NCBI GenBank assembly: GCA_024695285.1
Contig: JAILIM010000017.1
Coordinates: 1-64,000 of the forward strand
Source: Bacteroidales bacterium
Lineage (GTDB): Bacteria; Bacteroidota; Bacteroidia; Bacteroidales; UBA932
Length of the DNA: 64,000 bases
Direction of reading: 5' to 3'
Below the pieces are notes generated by a model that did not search any database, had not been told where the DNA came from, and worked only from the letters and a program-made list of their open reading frames with translations. Within the stretch, counting starts at the first letter, position 1; each line of letters begins with the position of its first letter. Both the position numbers and the translations under genes were made by a program. Shown piece by piece: positions 22,201-31,125 of the stretch.

Positions 22201-23154
22201 ATGAACCAGTCAACCTTTGATTTCCTAGATTCGATTCAGGTAACCCTCAACGCCGGCGGGATGAATACCATCAACATCGTGCTGGCGTTCGTCATGTTCG
22301 GCGTAGCCCTCGGCATCAAGCCGAGAATGTTCGTGGAAGTGTTCCGCAAGCCCAAGTCTGTCATTCTCGGAATGTGCTGCCAGCTTATCCTGCTGCCGTT
22401 GTTCACATTCCTGCTGGCTCTGTTGCTGGGTGGCAACATCAACTGGTCGATGGCCCTCGGAATGATACTCGTGGCATCCTGCCCGGGCGGCAACATCTCG
22501 AATTTCATGTCGTCGCTTTCCAAGGCGAACGTGGAGCTTTCCGTGAGCCTGACAGCCATCAGCACTGCCCTCTGCGTACTGCTGACCCCGTTCAATTTCT
22601 GGCTTTACGGCAACCTGTACCTGAAATTCGCAAGTATCAACGCCGATGTGCCTCAGCTGGTCATTCCCCTGTGGGATGTGTTCAAGACCATCTTCATCCT
22701 CCTCGGTATACCCCTGTGCCTCGGCATGCTGACTTCCCAGTTCCTTCCGAAGGTGGCAGAGAAGCTCAAGAAGCCCCTGCAGTGGCTCAGCATCATATTC
22801 TTTATCGCCATGGTCGTGCTGTCCTTCTGGAGCAACAGGGATGCCTTCCTGAAGTGCATAGAGTACATCTTCCTGATAGTGCTGATACATAACCTGCTTG
22901 CTTTGACCATCGGTTTTTCGACTGCCAGCGCATTCAGGCTTCCGCCCCGCGACCGCCGTACGCTGACCATCGAGACCGGAATACAGAACAGCGGCCTCGG
23001 ACTTGCACTGCTTCTTGGCACCAGCATCTTCGCGGGCCTTCCGCCCCACGGCGGCATGCTCGTGATCACCGCCTGGTGGGGTGTCTGGCACATCATCAGC
23101 GGCCTTACGGTCAGCAGCTTTTTCCTGCTGACCGACAGAAAGAAGAAAGCTTAA
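22201..23154 (+). CDS. Bile acid:sodium symporter (BASS) family transporter
   Basis: 317 residues with nine or ten hydrophobic segments. MFGVALGIKP, the ASCPGGNISNFMSSLSKAN crossover region with its Na-site residues, and ETGIQNSGLGLAL in the second repeat are BASS signatures. These proteins use sodium to take up organic anions such as bile acids, keto acids or pantoate. For a gut organism bile acid is possible but not shown. It lies 28 bases after the GIN gene and 10 bases before the DUF5722 lipoprotein. Confidence 0.92.
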   Translation: MNQSTFDFLDSIQVTLNAGGMNTINIVLAFVMFGVALGIKPRMFVEVFRKPKSVILGMCCQLILLPLFTFLLALLLGGNINWSMALGMILVASCPGGNISNFMSSLSKANVELSVSLTAISTALCVLLTPFNFWLYGNLYLKFASINADVPQLVIPLWDVFKTIFILLGIPLCLGMLTSQFLPKVAEKLKKPLQWLSIIFFIAMVVLSFWSNRDAFLKCIEYIFLIVLIHNLLALTIGFSTASAFRLPPRDRRTLTIETGIQNSGLGLALLLGTSIFAGLPPHGGMLVITAWWGVWHIISGLTVSSFFLLTDRKKKA

Positions 23155-23164
23155 CCATTTCAAT

Positions 23165-25360
23165 ATGACACTGAAACGCTGGATATGCCTGCTTCTCATT
23201 CCAATGGTCATTTTCGGGTGCAAGCCTGAGACCGTCGAGGAGCCGGATAAGCCTGAAACTGAAAAACCACAGCCGGATCCCGAGCCCGAACCGGAGCCTG
23301 AGCCGGAACCTGAACCCGAGCCTGAAAAGCACGTCGATCCCGTGCCCCTTTCGTTTGTCGAGAAGGGCAAGTACGACATCACGATGACCTTCGATTCTGC
23401 GACAGGTGAGTACCTGCTGACCACCACCGGCACCGATCCCTATATCTATATTGCCGGAATTGAGCAGGATCTCGACGACCTGCTCCGTGTGCTCACTTTC
23501 GAATACCAGTGCAACAGCGGCATAAACGACCTCCAGGTCTTTTATGGCAAGAGCATCACCGAGGCCCGCTCCCGCCACTTCGGCGCAATTCCATCAACCG
23601 TTGGCACTGCATGGAGTGAGTATTCATGCAGCATAGCCTCCGACAGGATTGCCCACAACTGGGGCCATGCAGGGGACAACCTTCGCCTTGACTTCGGCAG
23701 CAAGAAAAACGTCAAGATCCACATCCGCAATTTCCGTATAAGGGAGATGAACGCCGAAGAGCTGAAGGCCTATGAGGCCGAGCTTCAGAAGGCACAGGGC
23801 AAGGATGCCGAGGCTGGACGTATATCGGCTTATATATCAAAGAATTACCCTTGTTCCGTATCATCCGTCATAGTCGGTGCAAATGAAGTGACTGTCAAGG
23901 GGCGCACGGACGGCGGCAGCGGCTATTACCTTGCCGACATCGGCCCCTGGGAAAGCCTCACCGAGCTGAATGAATTCCCCCTGAAAACTGCCATCACGGG
24001 CACCAGTTTCACCCTGACCCTGCCGCGCGCGGTCAACCGTGACGGCCTGAGCTCCTACGACCGCGTGCTCTCGCGCTTTGCCGTGGTGAAGCAAGAAGGA
24101 AGCACGCAGACGCTGTGCTCGCACGCCCGCTATGCCGATGAAATCAGTGCCTTGAGCAAGCCTGCGGAACTCAAGCCGAAGAGCAAGAAAGGCCTCGGAG
24201 GCTTCATCGTGAACGGCAACCTCGCCGACCTTGACAAACTGGGCATCACGAGCGTGACCGTGAACATCCTGCTGAATTCGGTCGTGAACACGGTGCGCAG
24301 CGGCAACTACAACGTCGAGTACAAGTTCGGCGGCGTGACCTACTATATGGACAAAGGCTACACCGGCCAGCTGGACAAAATCATGGCCGAGTGCAGCAAA
24401 CGCGGTATAGTGGTCTCAGCCATCCTGCTGAACCGTCAGTCCGACACCAATTCCAAGGCGACCCCGCTGATGAAGCACCCCGAGAACGACGGCGGCAACT
24501 ACAGCATGCCCAACCTGACTACCGCTGAGGCGGCCAACGTGTATGCGGCAGCCCTGGATTACCTTGCCAGCCGTTATTCATCCGACACCTACGGCCGCAT
24601 CCACCACTGGATCATGCACAATGAGGTGGATTTCCAGAAGGAATGGACCAATATGGGCGACCAGCCCGAATGGCGCTACATGGACAGCTACGTCCGTTCA
24701 ATGCGCATCTGCCACAACCTGGCGCACAAGTACGATCCCAACGCCGTGGTGATGATTTCCCTGACGCACTGCTGGGCCAAGGCCGAAGGGCAGTATGCTC
24801 CCAAGAGCATGCTCGAAGACCTCTGCAAGTACAGTGTTGCCGAGGGCGACTTCCTGTGGGGCGTGGCATATCACCCTTATCCCCAGGATCTTACGAAGCC
24901 CGAATTCTGGAAGAACGATACCCGCGCTACATATTCGGACGCATCGGATTTCTGCACCTTCAAGAACCTTGAAGTGGTCAGCGACTGGGTGGAGAACACG
25001 AGCCATTTCTATAAGGGCGAAAAGAAGCGTCTCCTCTTCCTCTCCGAGAACGGTACTAATTCCCCGTCCTACAGCGATTCCGACATGGCTAAGCAGGCCG
25101 CCGGAGCTGCGTGGGCGTGGAAGAAAGTAGCCGCCCTGTCCGGCATAGACGGCATCCAGTGGCACAACTGGCAGGACAACAGGGGAGAAGGCGGCCTCCG
25201 CATCGGCCTGCGCCGCTTCCCGGACGACACTGACGACCCGGGCGGCTGCAAGCCCGCCTGGTATGTGTGGGAAGCCGCCGGCACCGACAAGGAAGACTCC
25301 GTGTTCGCTCCCTATCTCTCCGTCATCGGTGTCTCCAACTGGACGGAAATATTCAAGTAA
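23165..25360 (+). CDS. DUF5722 lipoprotein, probable glycoside hydrolase
   Basis: 731 residues. The lipobox ends at Cys19 (PMVIFGC). A (Pro-Glu)8 spacer at 39-54 should hold the enzyme away from the membrane. A beta-sandwich-like region follows to about residue 330. The C-terminal 390 residues match my recollection of DUF5722 (KKGLGGFIVNGNLADLDKLG) and look like a TIM barrel. HNEVDF places Glu487 and LSENGT places Glu628 where clan GH-A enzymes have acid/base and nucleophile. It is likely a surface polysaccharide-degrading enzyme; substrate is unknown. No SusC/D pair is nearby. Confidence 0.8.
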   Translation: MTLKRWICLLLIPMVIFGCKPETVEEPDKPETEKPQPDPEPEPEPEPEPEPEPEKHVDPVPLSFVEKGKYDITMTFDSATGEYLLTTTGTDPYIYIAGIEQDLDDLLRVLTFEYQCNSGINDLQVFYGKSITEARSRHFGAIPSTVGTAWSEYSCSIASDRIAHNWGHAGDNLRLDFGSKKNVKIHIRNFRIREMNAEELKAYEAELQKAQGKDAEAGRISAYISKNYPCSVSSVIVGANEVTVKGRTDGGSGYYLADIGPWESLTELNEFPLKTAITGTSFTLTLPRAVNRDGLSSYDRVLSRFAVVKQEGSTQTLCSHARYADEISALSKPAELKPKSKKGLGGFIVNGNLADLDKLGITSVTVNILLNSVVNTVRSGNYNVEYKFGGVTYYMDKGYTGQLDKIMAECSKRGIVVSAILLNRQSDTNSKATPLMKHPENDGGNYSMPNLTTAEAANVYAAALDYLASRYSSDTYGRIHHWIMHNEVDFQKEWTNMGDQPEWRYMDSYVRSMRICHNLAHKYDPNAVVMISLTHCWAKAEGQYAPKSMLEDLCKYSVAEGDFLWGVAYHPYPQDLTKPEFWKNDTRATYSDASDFCTFKNLEVVSDWVENTSHFYKGEKKRLLFLSENGTNSPSYSDSDMAKQAAGAAWAWKKVAALSGIDGIQWHNWQDNRGEGGLRIGLRRFPDDTDDPGGCKPAWYVWEAAGTDKEDSVFAPYLSVIGVSNWTEIFK

Positions 25361-25361
25361 A

Positions 25362-27071
25362 CTAGATTAATTCGCTGAGTTCGAGCCAGCGGGTCTCCTT
25401 CTCGTCGAGGGAGGCCCGTACTGTTTCGTAGCGGGCAGATGCGGCGGTGATGCGCTGGTAATCGTCGGTGCCGCCGGCAAGCAGGGCTTCGAGCTCTTTC
25501 TGCTCGGCGTTCAGGGCTTCGATGTCGATTTCCAGCTGCTCCAGTTCCTTCTTTTCCTTCCAGCTAAGCTTGCGCGGGCCTTCGGTTTTCTCCTTCTTCA
25601 CTTCTTTGGGCGTGGCTTTCAGGGCCCTTTCTTCTTTCCTGCGGTCCTCGATGAAGCAGCGGTATTCGGAATAGCCGCCGATGAAGTCCTTGATCACGCC
25701 GTCGCCGCAGAAGACGAAGAGGTGGTCCACCAGGCGGTCTAGGAAGTGGCGGTCGTGGGTGACGATAATAAGCGTGCCCTTGAACTCCAGGAGGTACTCT
25801 TCGAGTATGTTAAGGGTCACGATATCGAGGTCGTTGGTGGGCTCGTCGAGTATCAGCAGGTTGGGCTCCTGCATCAGCACGGTAAGCAGGTACAGGCGAC
25901 GCTTTTCGCCGCCGGAAAGGCGCCCAATGCGGTTGTTCCACATTTCGTGCGGGAAGAGGAACTTTTCGAGCAGGCGCGTGCTCTGGACAGTCTCGAGCAC
26001 AGTATCGTCGTCCGGCAGGGTGAGCCCTTCCTGCCTGTAGTAGCTTATGCGCACTGACTCGCCGCGCTTGACTGCCGGGTTGTTGCCAGTGGCGAGCAGG
26101 TCGAGGAACGTGGTCTTGCCGATTCCGTTGCCGCCGACTATACCGACGCGCTCATAGCGCTGGAAATTGTAGGTGAAGTGGCTGATTATCGGCTTGCCGC
26201 CCCAGTCGAAGCAGAGATCCTTGCAGTCGATGACCTGCTTGCCGAGATAGCCTCCGCCGGCTAAGCCTTCCAAAGTGATGTTGGAGGTTGTGTAGGCTGC
26301 GGAGGCGCGCTCCTTAAGCTCCAGGAAGGCCTGCTTGCGGTATTTTGCCTTGCCGCTGCGGGCGCAGGGGGTGGCGTGTATCCATTCCAGCTCGCGCCTC
26401 AGGACGTTGCGCACCCTGTCGGTCTCCGCGTTATAGTTGCTGATACGTTCGTCGCGCTTTTCGAGGAAGGTCTCATAGTCGCCGCGGTAGATGTAGATGG
26501 AGCCGTGGTCCATTTCCATTATGGTGTTGCACACGCGGTCGAGGAAGTAGCGGTCGTGGGACACCATGAAAAGGGTGCAGCGAGAGCGTTTCAGGGCGTT
26601 TTCCAGGTATTCGATAGCGTCGAGGTCCAGATGGTTGGTGGGCTCGTCCATGATGAGGAATTCGGCCTCTTTTGCAAGCATCTGCGCTATTGCGACGCGC
26701 TTTATCTCGCCCCCGGAGAGGGAACCCATCAGCTGTTCGGGGCTGAGACCCAGTTCGTCGAGTATGCGGCGCACGCGCAGTTGCTCCTCGAAGTCCCCGC
26801 TTTGTAGCTGCTCGCCTATGGTCGCCGACGGGTCGAAATCGTATTCCTGCTCCAGGAAGGCTATACGTATGTCTTTCAGGAAGGTTATCTTACCGCCCGA
26901 GTCGGATTTGTCCTTGCCTGCCAGAATTCGCAGCAGGGAAGTCTTGCCGGTGCCGTTCGGAGCCACGAGGGCGATTTTGTCTCCCTCGTTGATGTTGAAT
27001 CCTATGTGGTCGAAGAGGACCTTTGTGCCGTAGGATTTGGATATGTTCTCAATCTGCAGGAACGATGGCAT
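25362..27071 (-). CDS. ABC-F family ATPase (Uup-like)
   Basis: 569 residues with two ABC cassettes and no membrane segments. Walker A APNGTGKTS and GGNGIGKTT; signatures LSGGEIKR and LSGGEKRR; Walker B LIMDEPTNHLD and LILDEPTNDLD. The linker includes ATPCARSGKAKYRKQAF, a Uup-like feature, and a C-terminal coiled coil (about 480-560) fits that branch. Uup proteins act on ribosomes or branched DNA intermediates; the role here is inferred from the family. It is a different branch from the ABC-F protein at 19340. It follows the esterase gene with a 13-base gap. Confidence 0.92.
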   Translation of the reverse strand: MPSFLQIENISKSYGTKVLFDHIGFNINEGDKIALVAPNGTGKTSLLRILAGKDKSDSGGKITFLKDIRIAFLEQEYDFDPSATIGEQLQSGDFEEQLRVRRILDELGLSPEQLMGSLSGGEIKRVAIAQMLAKEAEFLIMDEPTNHLDLDAIEYLENALKRSRCTLFMVSHDRYFLDRVCNTIMEMDHGSIYIYRGDYETFLEKRDERISNYNAETDRVRNVLRRELEWIHATPCARSGKAKYRKQAFLELKERASAAYTTSNITLEGLAGGGYLGKQVIDCKDLCFDWGGKPIISHFTYNFQRYERVGIVGGNGIGKTTFLDLLATGNNPAVKRGESVRISYYRQEGLTLPDDDTVLETVQSTRLLEKFLFPHEMWNNRIGRLSGGEKRRLYLLTVLMQEPNLLILDEPTNDLDIVTLNILEEYLLEFKGTLIIVTHDRHFLDRLVDHLFVFCGDGVIKDFIGGYSEYRCFIEDRRKEERALKATPKEVKKEKTEGPRKLSWKEKKELEQLEIDIEALNAEQKELEALLAGGTDDYQRITAASARYETVRASLDEKETRWLELSELI

Positions 27072-27084
27072 CGCCGGTCAACCG

Positions 27085-28035
27085 TCACTTCTTGTATATC
27101 TTGTCGAGGGTGACGGACTGGCCCCATCTGTAGATGGTCGGGTCGTCGAGGGTGGCGTCGATTATGCGGCGCTTGCCAAGCACCACGTTGGTTTCGAGGA
27201 ATGCTTTCTGGACCGGCCAGGTGGGCACCATATTGGCGGCTATATCGTGTCCTGTGCCGAGATAGCGGAATATCTGGTAGCAGTATCCTTTCTTTGCGAA
27301 TACGTCTTTCACCAATGAGCTGCTTCCATAGAATCCGAAACGGCCGAAAGCGGTCTTGTTGTAATTCACCGCTCCGTCTTCAGTACCGTGGAAAAGCAGC
27401 TGGGGGCCGGGCTCCGAGAGATACTCAGGCACGCCGCTGTCCGACATGATGGCGCCGGCAAAGGACATAAGGCCCTTGAAGCGGAATCCTTCTGGAAGTA
27501 TGGCGGTGCGCACGGTAGGGGAGCAGGTCTCGAGCATGCAGCCCAGGGAAATGATCGCTCCAGCGGAGGATCCGGAGATGACCAGGTTGTCCGGGTCTAT
27601 GCCGAGGGCATCCTGGTTGTCGATTATGTAGCGTATAGCTGCGAACACGTCTTCCACGCCCATGTCGACGGCTTTCTTGGTGTTCTTGGCGCTGTCGAGT
27701 ATATGGAAAAGATCGAATTTCATCTTGACGCCTTTAAGGCCGAGCCGGTAGTCGACGGACACCACGCAGTAGCCGTCGTCTGTCAGGAGTTTGAACCAGG
27801 GCAGATAGAACTTGTCGTTCCTGCTTCCCATTATAAATCCCCCGCCGAACACGAATACTATCGTGGGCTTCTCCTTGTCGCCTATGCGGGTCTCGGAGTC
27901 CGGAGCCGGACGGTAATGGTCTATGTAGAGGTCGCAGGTGTCGCGGCTTGCCACGAGATAAGTGCCTTCAAGCTTCTGGGCTGCCGCACCGAGGCTCAAA
28001 AAAATAAAAATAGTGATTGCCAGATATTTGCGCAT
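27085..28035 (-). CDS. Secreted alpha/beta-hydrolase (esterase/lipase-like)
   Basis: 316 residues from the ATG at 28035, giving the signal peptide MRKYLAITIFIFLSLGAAAQ. FVFGGGFIMGSRND is the oxyanion strand and GSSAGAIIS the nucleophile elbow. FHGTEDGAVNY carries a candidate Asp and GTGHDIAA the late histidine. This fits the hormone-sensitive-lipase/carboxylesterase group. A promoter (28088-28057) lies just upstream, overlapping that of the divergent gene. It is probably cotranscribed with the downstream ABC-F gene, though no functional link is evident. Confidence 0.88.
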   Translation of the reverse strand: MRKYLAITIFIFLSLGAAAQKLEGTYLVASRDTCDLYIDHYRPAPDSETRIGDKEKPTIVFVFGGGFIMGSRNDKFYLPWFKLLTDDGYCVVSVDYRLGLKGVKMKFDLFHILDSAKNTKKAVDMGVEDVFAAIRYIIDNQDALGIDPDNLVISGSSAGAIISLGCMLETCSPTVRTAILPEGFRFKGLMSFAGAIMSDSGVPEYLSEPGPQLLFHGTEDGAVNYNKTAFGRFGFYGSSSLVKDVFAKKGYCYQIFRYLGTGHDIAANMVPTWPVQKAFLETNVVLGKRRIIDATLDDPTIYRWGQSVTLDKIYKK

Positions 28036-28056
28036 AAATCTTTTGTTATATCTTTG
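28027..28056 (+). promoter_or_regulatory. Promoter of the DUF1295 gene
   Basis: TTTG (28027-28030), 18 bases, TATCTTTG (28049-28056), 32 bases before the ATG at 28089. The -7 box is one half of the 16-bp palindrome at 28049-28064. Confidence 0.6.
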
Positions 28057-28088
28057 CAAAGATAATATCAATTGAATAGATTCGCAAA
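28057..28088 (-). promoter_or_regulatory. Promoter of the esterase / ABC-F operon
   Basis: Minus strand TTTG (28088-28085), exactly 20 bases, TATCTTTG (28064-28057), 21 bases before the ATG at 28035. Its -7 box abuts that of the divergent promoter, forming the perfect palindrome tatctttgcaaagata. Confidence 0.7.
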
Positions 28089-29021
28089 ATGAAAAAAGGT
28101 ATTCTTGCAGCTATCCTGGGGCTCTCCGTCCTTGCCTGCCCCCTTCTCTACTTCTCCGTAGGCCCGGTTCTGGATCCCGACCAGGTGAAGGTCTTAAAGA
28201 CCATATTGATCATAATGGCGTGCAGCGGCCTTTTCTGCTTCGTGGTCGGAGAGCTTACCGGCAACAACAGCCAGATGGACAAGCTCTGGAGCATACTCCC
28301 GGTTGTGTATGTGTGGATCATCGCGGCCGGCGGAGGATTCACCCCCCGTCTTCTTGTGATGGCGGTTCTGGTCTCCCTCTGGGGAATACGCCTGACTTTC
28401 AATTTCGGACGCAAAGGGGCCTACAGCATAAAGTTCTGGACCGGCACTGAAGATTACCGCTGGTCTGTGCTCCGGGCGAAGAAAGAGTTCCAGCCCCATT
28501 GGAAGTGGATGCTGTTCAACCTCTTTTTCATAAGCATCTACCAGAATGCGCTTGTGCTGATGATCACTTTCCCGGCCCTCGTGGCGATGCGTTCGGACAA
28601 GCCTTTCGGCGTGGTGGACTGCGTCGCTGCCGCATTGCTCCTCTGTTTCCTTGTGCTGGAGACGGTCGCGGACGAGCAGCAGTGGAAGTTCCAGACTGAA
28701 AAGTGGCGTATGATAAACGAAGGCAAGAGCCTGGATTCCCTTCCTGAGCCTTATTGCAAGGGTTTCAATACCACTGGATTATGGGGCGTCAGCCGTCATC
28801 CCAACTACCTTGGCGAGCAGGGCATCTGGTGCTCGTTCTATATCTTCTCCATCGGCGCCGGCATCGGTATCTTCAACTGGAGCATCATCGGAGCACTCCT
28901 TCTCGTTGTCCTGTTCCTCGGAAGCTCATCCTTCGGGGAGGAAATCAGCAGATCCAAGTATCCTCTCTACGCCGACTACTGCCGCAAGGTCAACCGCTTC
29001 ATTCCCGGAAAGCATTTCTGA
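28089..29021 (+). CDS. DUF1295 family membrane protein (steroid 5-alpha-reductase-like)
   Basis: 310 residues with seven or eight hydrophobic segments. The C-terminal signature GVSRHPNYLGEQGIWCSFY plus YPLYADYCRKVNRFIP matches the DUF1295/ICMT-like fold, in which conserved Arg, His, Asn and Tyr bind NADPH or SAM. The N-terminal LTGNNSQMDKLWSILPVVY is also typical. It probably modifies a lipid; the substrate is unknown. It starts behind the bidirectional promoter and is followed 18 bases later by the 2-hydroxyacid dehydrogenase. Confidence 0.86.
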   Translation: MKKGILAAILGLSVLACPLLYFSVGPVLDPDQVKVLKTILIIMACSGLFCFVVGELTGNNSQMDKLWSILPVVYVWIIAAGGGFTPRLLVMAVLVSLWGIRLTFNFGRKGAYSIKFWTGTEDYRWSVLRAKKEFQPHWKWMLFNLFFISIYQNALVLMITFPALVAMRSDKPFGVVDCVAAALLLCFLVLETVADEQQWKFQTEKWRMINEGKSLDSLPEPYCKGFNTTGLWGVSRHPNYLGEQGIWCSFYIFSIGAGIGIFNWSIIGALLLVVLFLGSSSFGEEISRSKYPLYADYCRKVNRFIPGKHF

Positions 29022-29039
29022 TAAAAAGATTTCGCCTAA

Positions 29040-29966
29040 ATGAAAATAGTTTTCCTTGATGCCGCCACGATGGGCGACGCCTCCCTTGCCGAAATTGCAG
29101 CCCTCGGCGAACTTGTCTGCTACCAGAAGTCCACTGCCGCCGAAGCCCGTGAGCGGGTGGCTGACGCCGATGTCGTGATCCTCAACAAAGTGGTGGTGGA
29201 CAAAGACTTTCTGGATGCCGCCCCGAAACTGCGGCTGGTCTGTGAAAGCGGCACGGGCATCAACAACATAGACACCGGCCTGTGTGCCGAAAGGGGAGTG
29301 CTTGTGCGCAATGTGGCCGGCTATTCGACCGATTCCGTGGCACAGATTGCCTGGATGCATATCCTGAACCTTGCCGGTCTGGCGTTCCACTACAATGAGT
29401 ATGCACGTGACGGCCGCTACACTGCCGCCGGAATACATGTCGACGCCGGGCATCCCTACACCGAGCTTGCCGGCAAGACGCTGGGCATCGTTGGGATGGG
29501 CGCGATCGGGCGCAAGGTTGCCACCATCGCCGATGCGTTCGGGATGAAGGTTATCTACTATTCCACTTCGGGAACATCCCACTGCAGTGAATACCCTTCG
29601 GTTTCCCTGGATGAACTGTTGGAGCGTTCGGATGTCATCACCATACACGCGCCCTATAATTCCAGCACGGCCGGCCTTATCGGCTACAAGGAGCTCTGCA
29701 AGATGAAACCAAACGCTTTCCTGGTCAATACTGGCCGTGGCGGAATTGCAGTTGAAGCCGATCTGGTGCGTGCCGTCGATGAGGAAAGGATTGCCGGAAT
29801 CGGCATAGACGTCTATGAGAAGGAGCCCCTTACCCCCGATCATCCCTATCTGCATTCCAGGCATCCCGAGCGCATTCTCCTGACGCCGCACATTGCCTGG
29901 TACAGCAGGGAAGCGCGCGCACGGCTTGCCAGCGCCATTGCGGAAAACATAAAGAAAGGATGGTAA
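29040..29966 (+). CDS. NAD-dependent D-2-hydroxyacid dehydrogenase
   Basis: 308 residues. The Rossmann motif GKTLGIVGMGAIGRKVATIA lies at about 144-163. Substrate Arg, Glu and His occur in LVNTGRGGIAVEADL (Arg), the GIDVYEKEPL segment (Glu), and TPHIAWYS (His). Architecture and length fit the D-isomer-specific family (glycerate, lactate or phosphoglycerate dehydrogenases). Specificity cannot be told. FLDAA near the N-terminus and the PxLR-type KLRLVCESGTGINNID are standard. It ends just before the tRNA-Ala promoter. Confidence 0.92.
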   Translation: MKIVFLDAATMGDASLAEIAALGELVCYQKSTAAEARERVADADVVILNKVVVDKDFLDAAPKLRLVCESGTGINNIDTGLCAERGVLVRNVAGYSTDSVAQIAWMHILNLAGLAFHYNEYARDGRYTAAGIHVDAGHPYTELAGKTLGIVGMGAIGRKVATIADAFGMKVIYYSTSGTSHCSEYPSVSLDELLERSDVITIHAPYNSSTAGLIGYKELCKMKPNAFLVNTGRGGIAVEADLVRAVDEERIAGIGIDVYEKEPLTPDHPYLHSRHPERILLTPHIAWYSREARARLASAIAENIKKGW

Positions 29967-29978
29967 GCTTTTAAAAAA

Positions 29979-30010
29979 TTTGGGCGGAACAAGTTTTTTT
30001 AGTAGTTTTG
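29979..30010 (+). promoter_or_regulatory. Promoter of tRNA-Ala
   Basis: TTTG (29979-29982), exactly 20 bases, TAGTTTTG (30003-30010) followed by C, 11 bases before the tRNA 5' end. Confidence 0.75.
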
Positions 30011-30021
30011 CATCCGCTTTC

Positions 30022-30094
30022 GGGGTACTAGCTCAGTTGGTAGAGCGTTAGGTTCGCAATCTAAAGGTCAGGGGTTCGATCCCCCTGTGCTCCA
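30022..30094 (+). tRNA. tRNA-Ala (anticodon CGC)
   Basis: A complete 73-nt cloverleaf. Acceptor ggggtac pairs with gtgctcc and contains the G3:U70 wobble pair that identifies tRNA-Ala. The D arm is gctcagttggtagagc, the anticodon loop ttcgcaa (CGC), and the T arm aggggttcgatccccct. The discriminator is A and CCA is not encoded. CGC reads only GCG codons, so other Ala tRNAs must exist elsewhere. Confidence 0.95.
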
Positions 30095-30100
30095 CAAGAC

Positions 30101-30133
30101 AAAGGATTTGAGGTTACTCATTTCCTTTTTTTG
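30101..30133 (+). terminator. Rho-independent terminator of tRNA-Ala
   Basis: aaagga/tccttt outer stem, a two-base T/T internal loop, tgag/ctca inner stem with gtta loop, then a run of T. Confidence 0.75.
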
Positions 30134-30160
30134 TATCTACTTCGCCACACGGGATATAAT

Positions 30161-30655
30161 TTACAGCAGGCTCAAAGCAATATTGGCGCAGGCCTCTGCA
30201 TCGGCCAGCGCGTGGTGGTGCTGCTTCAGATCGAAGCCGCAGGCGGCTGCTACGGTCTGAAGCTGATGGTTGGGCAGCAGATTCCCATAATGCCGCCGGG
30301 ACGCTGCCAGCGTGTCGTGGAATTCATAATCGGGGTAATCCATCTGGTACACCTTGAAGACCTCTTTCAGGCATCCTTCGTCAAATGCACTGTTGTGCGC
30401 AACCAACGGAAGGCCTTCAATTATCGGCGCTATCTTTTCCCAGACGTACGGAAACACCGGGGCGTTTTCCGTGTCCTCCGGCCCCAGCCCGTGAACCTGC
30501 CGGCAGAACCACTGATAGTATTCTGGCTCCGGGTGGATCAGGCTGTAGAATGAATCCACGATCCGGCCGTCGCGGACTATCACCACGCCCACGCTGCACA
30601 CGCTGCTGCGGCACTCGTTGGCGGTTTCGAAATCAATGGCTGCAAAGTCTTTCAT
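30161..30655 (-). CDS. DnaQ-like 3'-5' exonuclease (DEDDh)
   Basis: 164 residues. Exo I FAAIDFETANEC gives the first Asp/Glu pair, Exo II VAHNSAFDEGCL the second Asp, and Exo III HHHALADAEACA the His and last Asp of the DEDDh set. It is a stand-alone exonuclease domain, the size expected for small DnaQ-like proteins of Bacteroidota, and acts on DNA or RNA 3' ends. It lies 14 bases downstream of nrdG, so it may be cotranscribed with the anaerobic ribonucleotide reductase genes. Confidence 0.9.
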   Translation of the reverse strand: MKDFAAIDFETANECRSSVCSVGVVIVRDGRIVDSFYSLIHPEPEYYQWFCRQVHGLGPEDTENAPVFPYVWEKIAPIIEGLPLVAHNSAFDEGCLKEVFKVYQMDYPDYEFHDTLAASRRHYGNLLPNHQLQTVAAACGFDLKQHHHALADAEACANIALSLL

Positions 30656-30669
30656 GTGCCCCCGACTTT

Positions 30670-31125
30670 CTACCCTTTCCGCCAGAACCGCGATGTGATG
30701 TCCTCGCGATGGTAGTAGAGGCGCTGATTCGTGCTGCGATTGTTCAACGGACCGCGGGCCTCAATGTAGGGGCCCGTCTTCACGTAGTCGAAGACGGTGT
30801 AAAACTCATCCTCCACGCTTTCCCTGCCGCTGTAGACAGCGGTCTCAATGCCGGGATAGGATTCTTTTATATGCCGGGCCAGACGGAACAGCGCTTCGGT
30901 GTCGCGGCCCTCGCCAAGGAAGAGGAAGCAGGTAATGCCGAAATTGTCTGCGATGAGTTTATCGATAATCCCCGTGGTCAACTCCTCTCCTATGTCGTTC
31001 CGGAGGAATGGGGAGTGGCATCCCGGGCAATTACCCCGGCAGTTGGTGATTTCAACTGCCAGGGTAACGCGGTCGGGTATTTCCTCGATGACGGTGTCCG
31101 TCAGGGAGGGTATGTATTTAAGCAT
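30670..31125 (-). CDS. nrdG: Anaerobic ribonucleotide reductase activating protein
   Basis: 151 residues. The radical-SAM cluster motif CRGNCPGC (Cys29, Cys33, Cys36) follows an AVEITN strand. FLGEGRD corresponds to the GGE-type SAM-binding strand. NrdG uses SAM and a 4Fe-4S cluster to put the glycyl radical on NrdD. The start overlaps the nrdD end by 8 bases, so translation is coupled, and the pair marks an anaerobic lifestyle. Confidence 0.93.
   Translation of the reverse strand: MLKYIPSLTDTVIEEIPDRVTLAVEITNCRGNCPGCHSPFLRNDIGEELTTGIIDKLIADNFGITCFLFLGEGRDTEALFRLARHIKESYPGIETAVYSGRESVEDEFYTVFDYVKTGPYIEARGPLNNRSTNQRLYYHREDITSRFWRKG

Noticed and set aside
23279..23328. Short tandem hexamer-like repeats that might suggest a CRISPR or microsatellite
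   Set aside because: They encode the (Pro-Glu) spacer of a lipoprotein and have no spacers; no CRISPR array was seen anywhere in the window.
22225..23433. Long minus-strand open frame opposite the BASS symporter and the lipoprotein start, with a Gly/Ser-Gly repeat
   Set aside because: The repeat is simply the reverse complement of the Pro-Glu spacer, and the rest mirrors the symporter gene.
30022..30133. tRNA-Ala as integration site for a mobile element
   Set aside because: No integrase gene or duplicated tRNA 3' end lies nearby, and the tRNA is followed directly by its own terminator.
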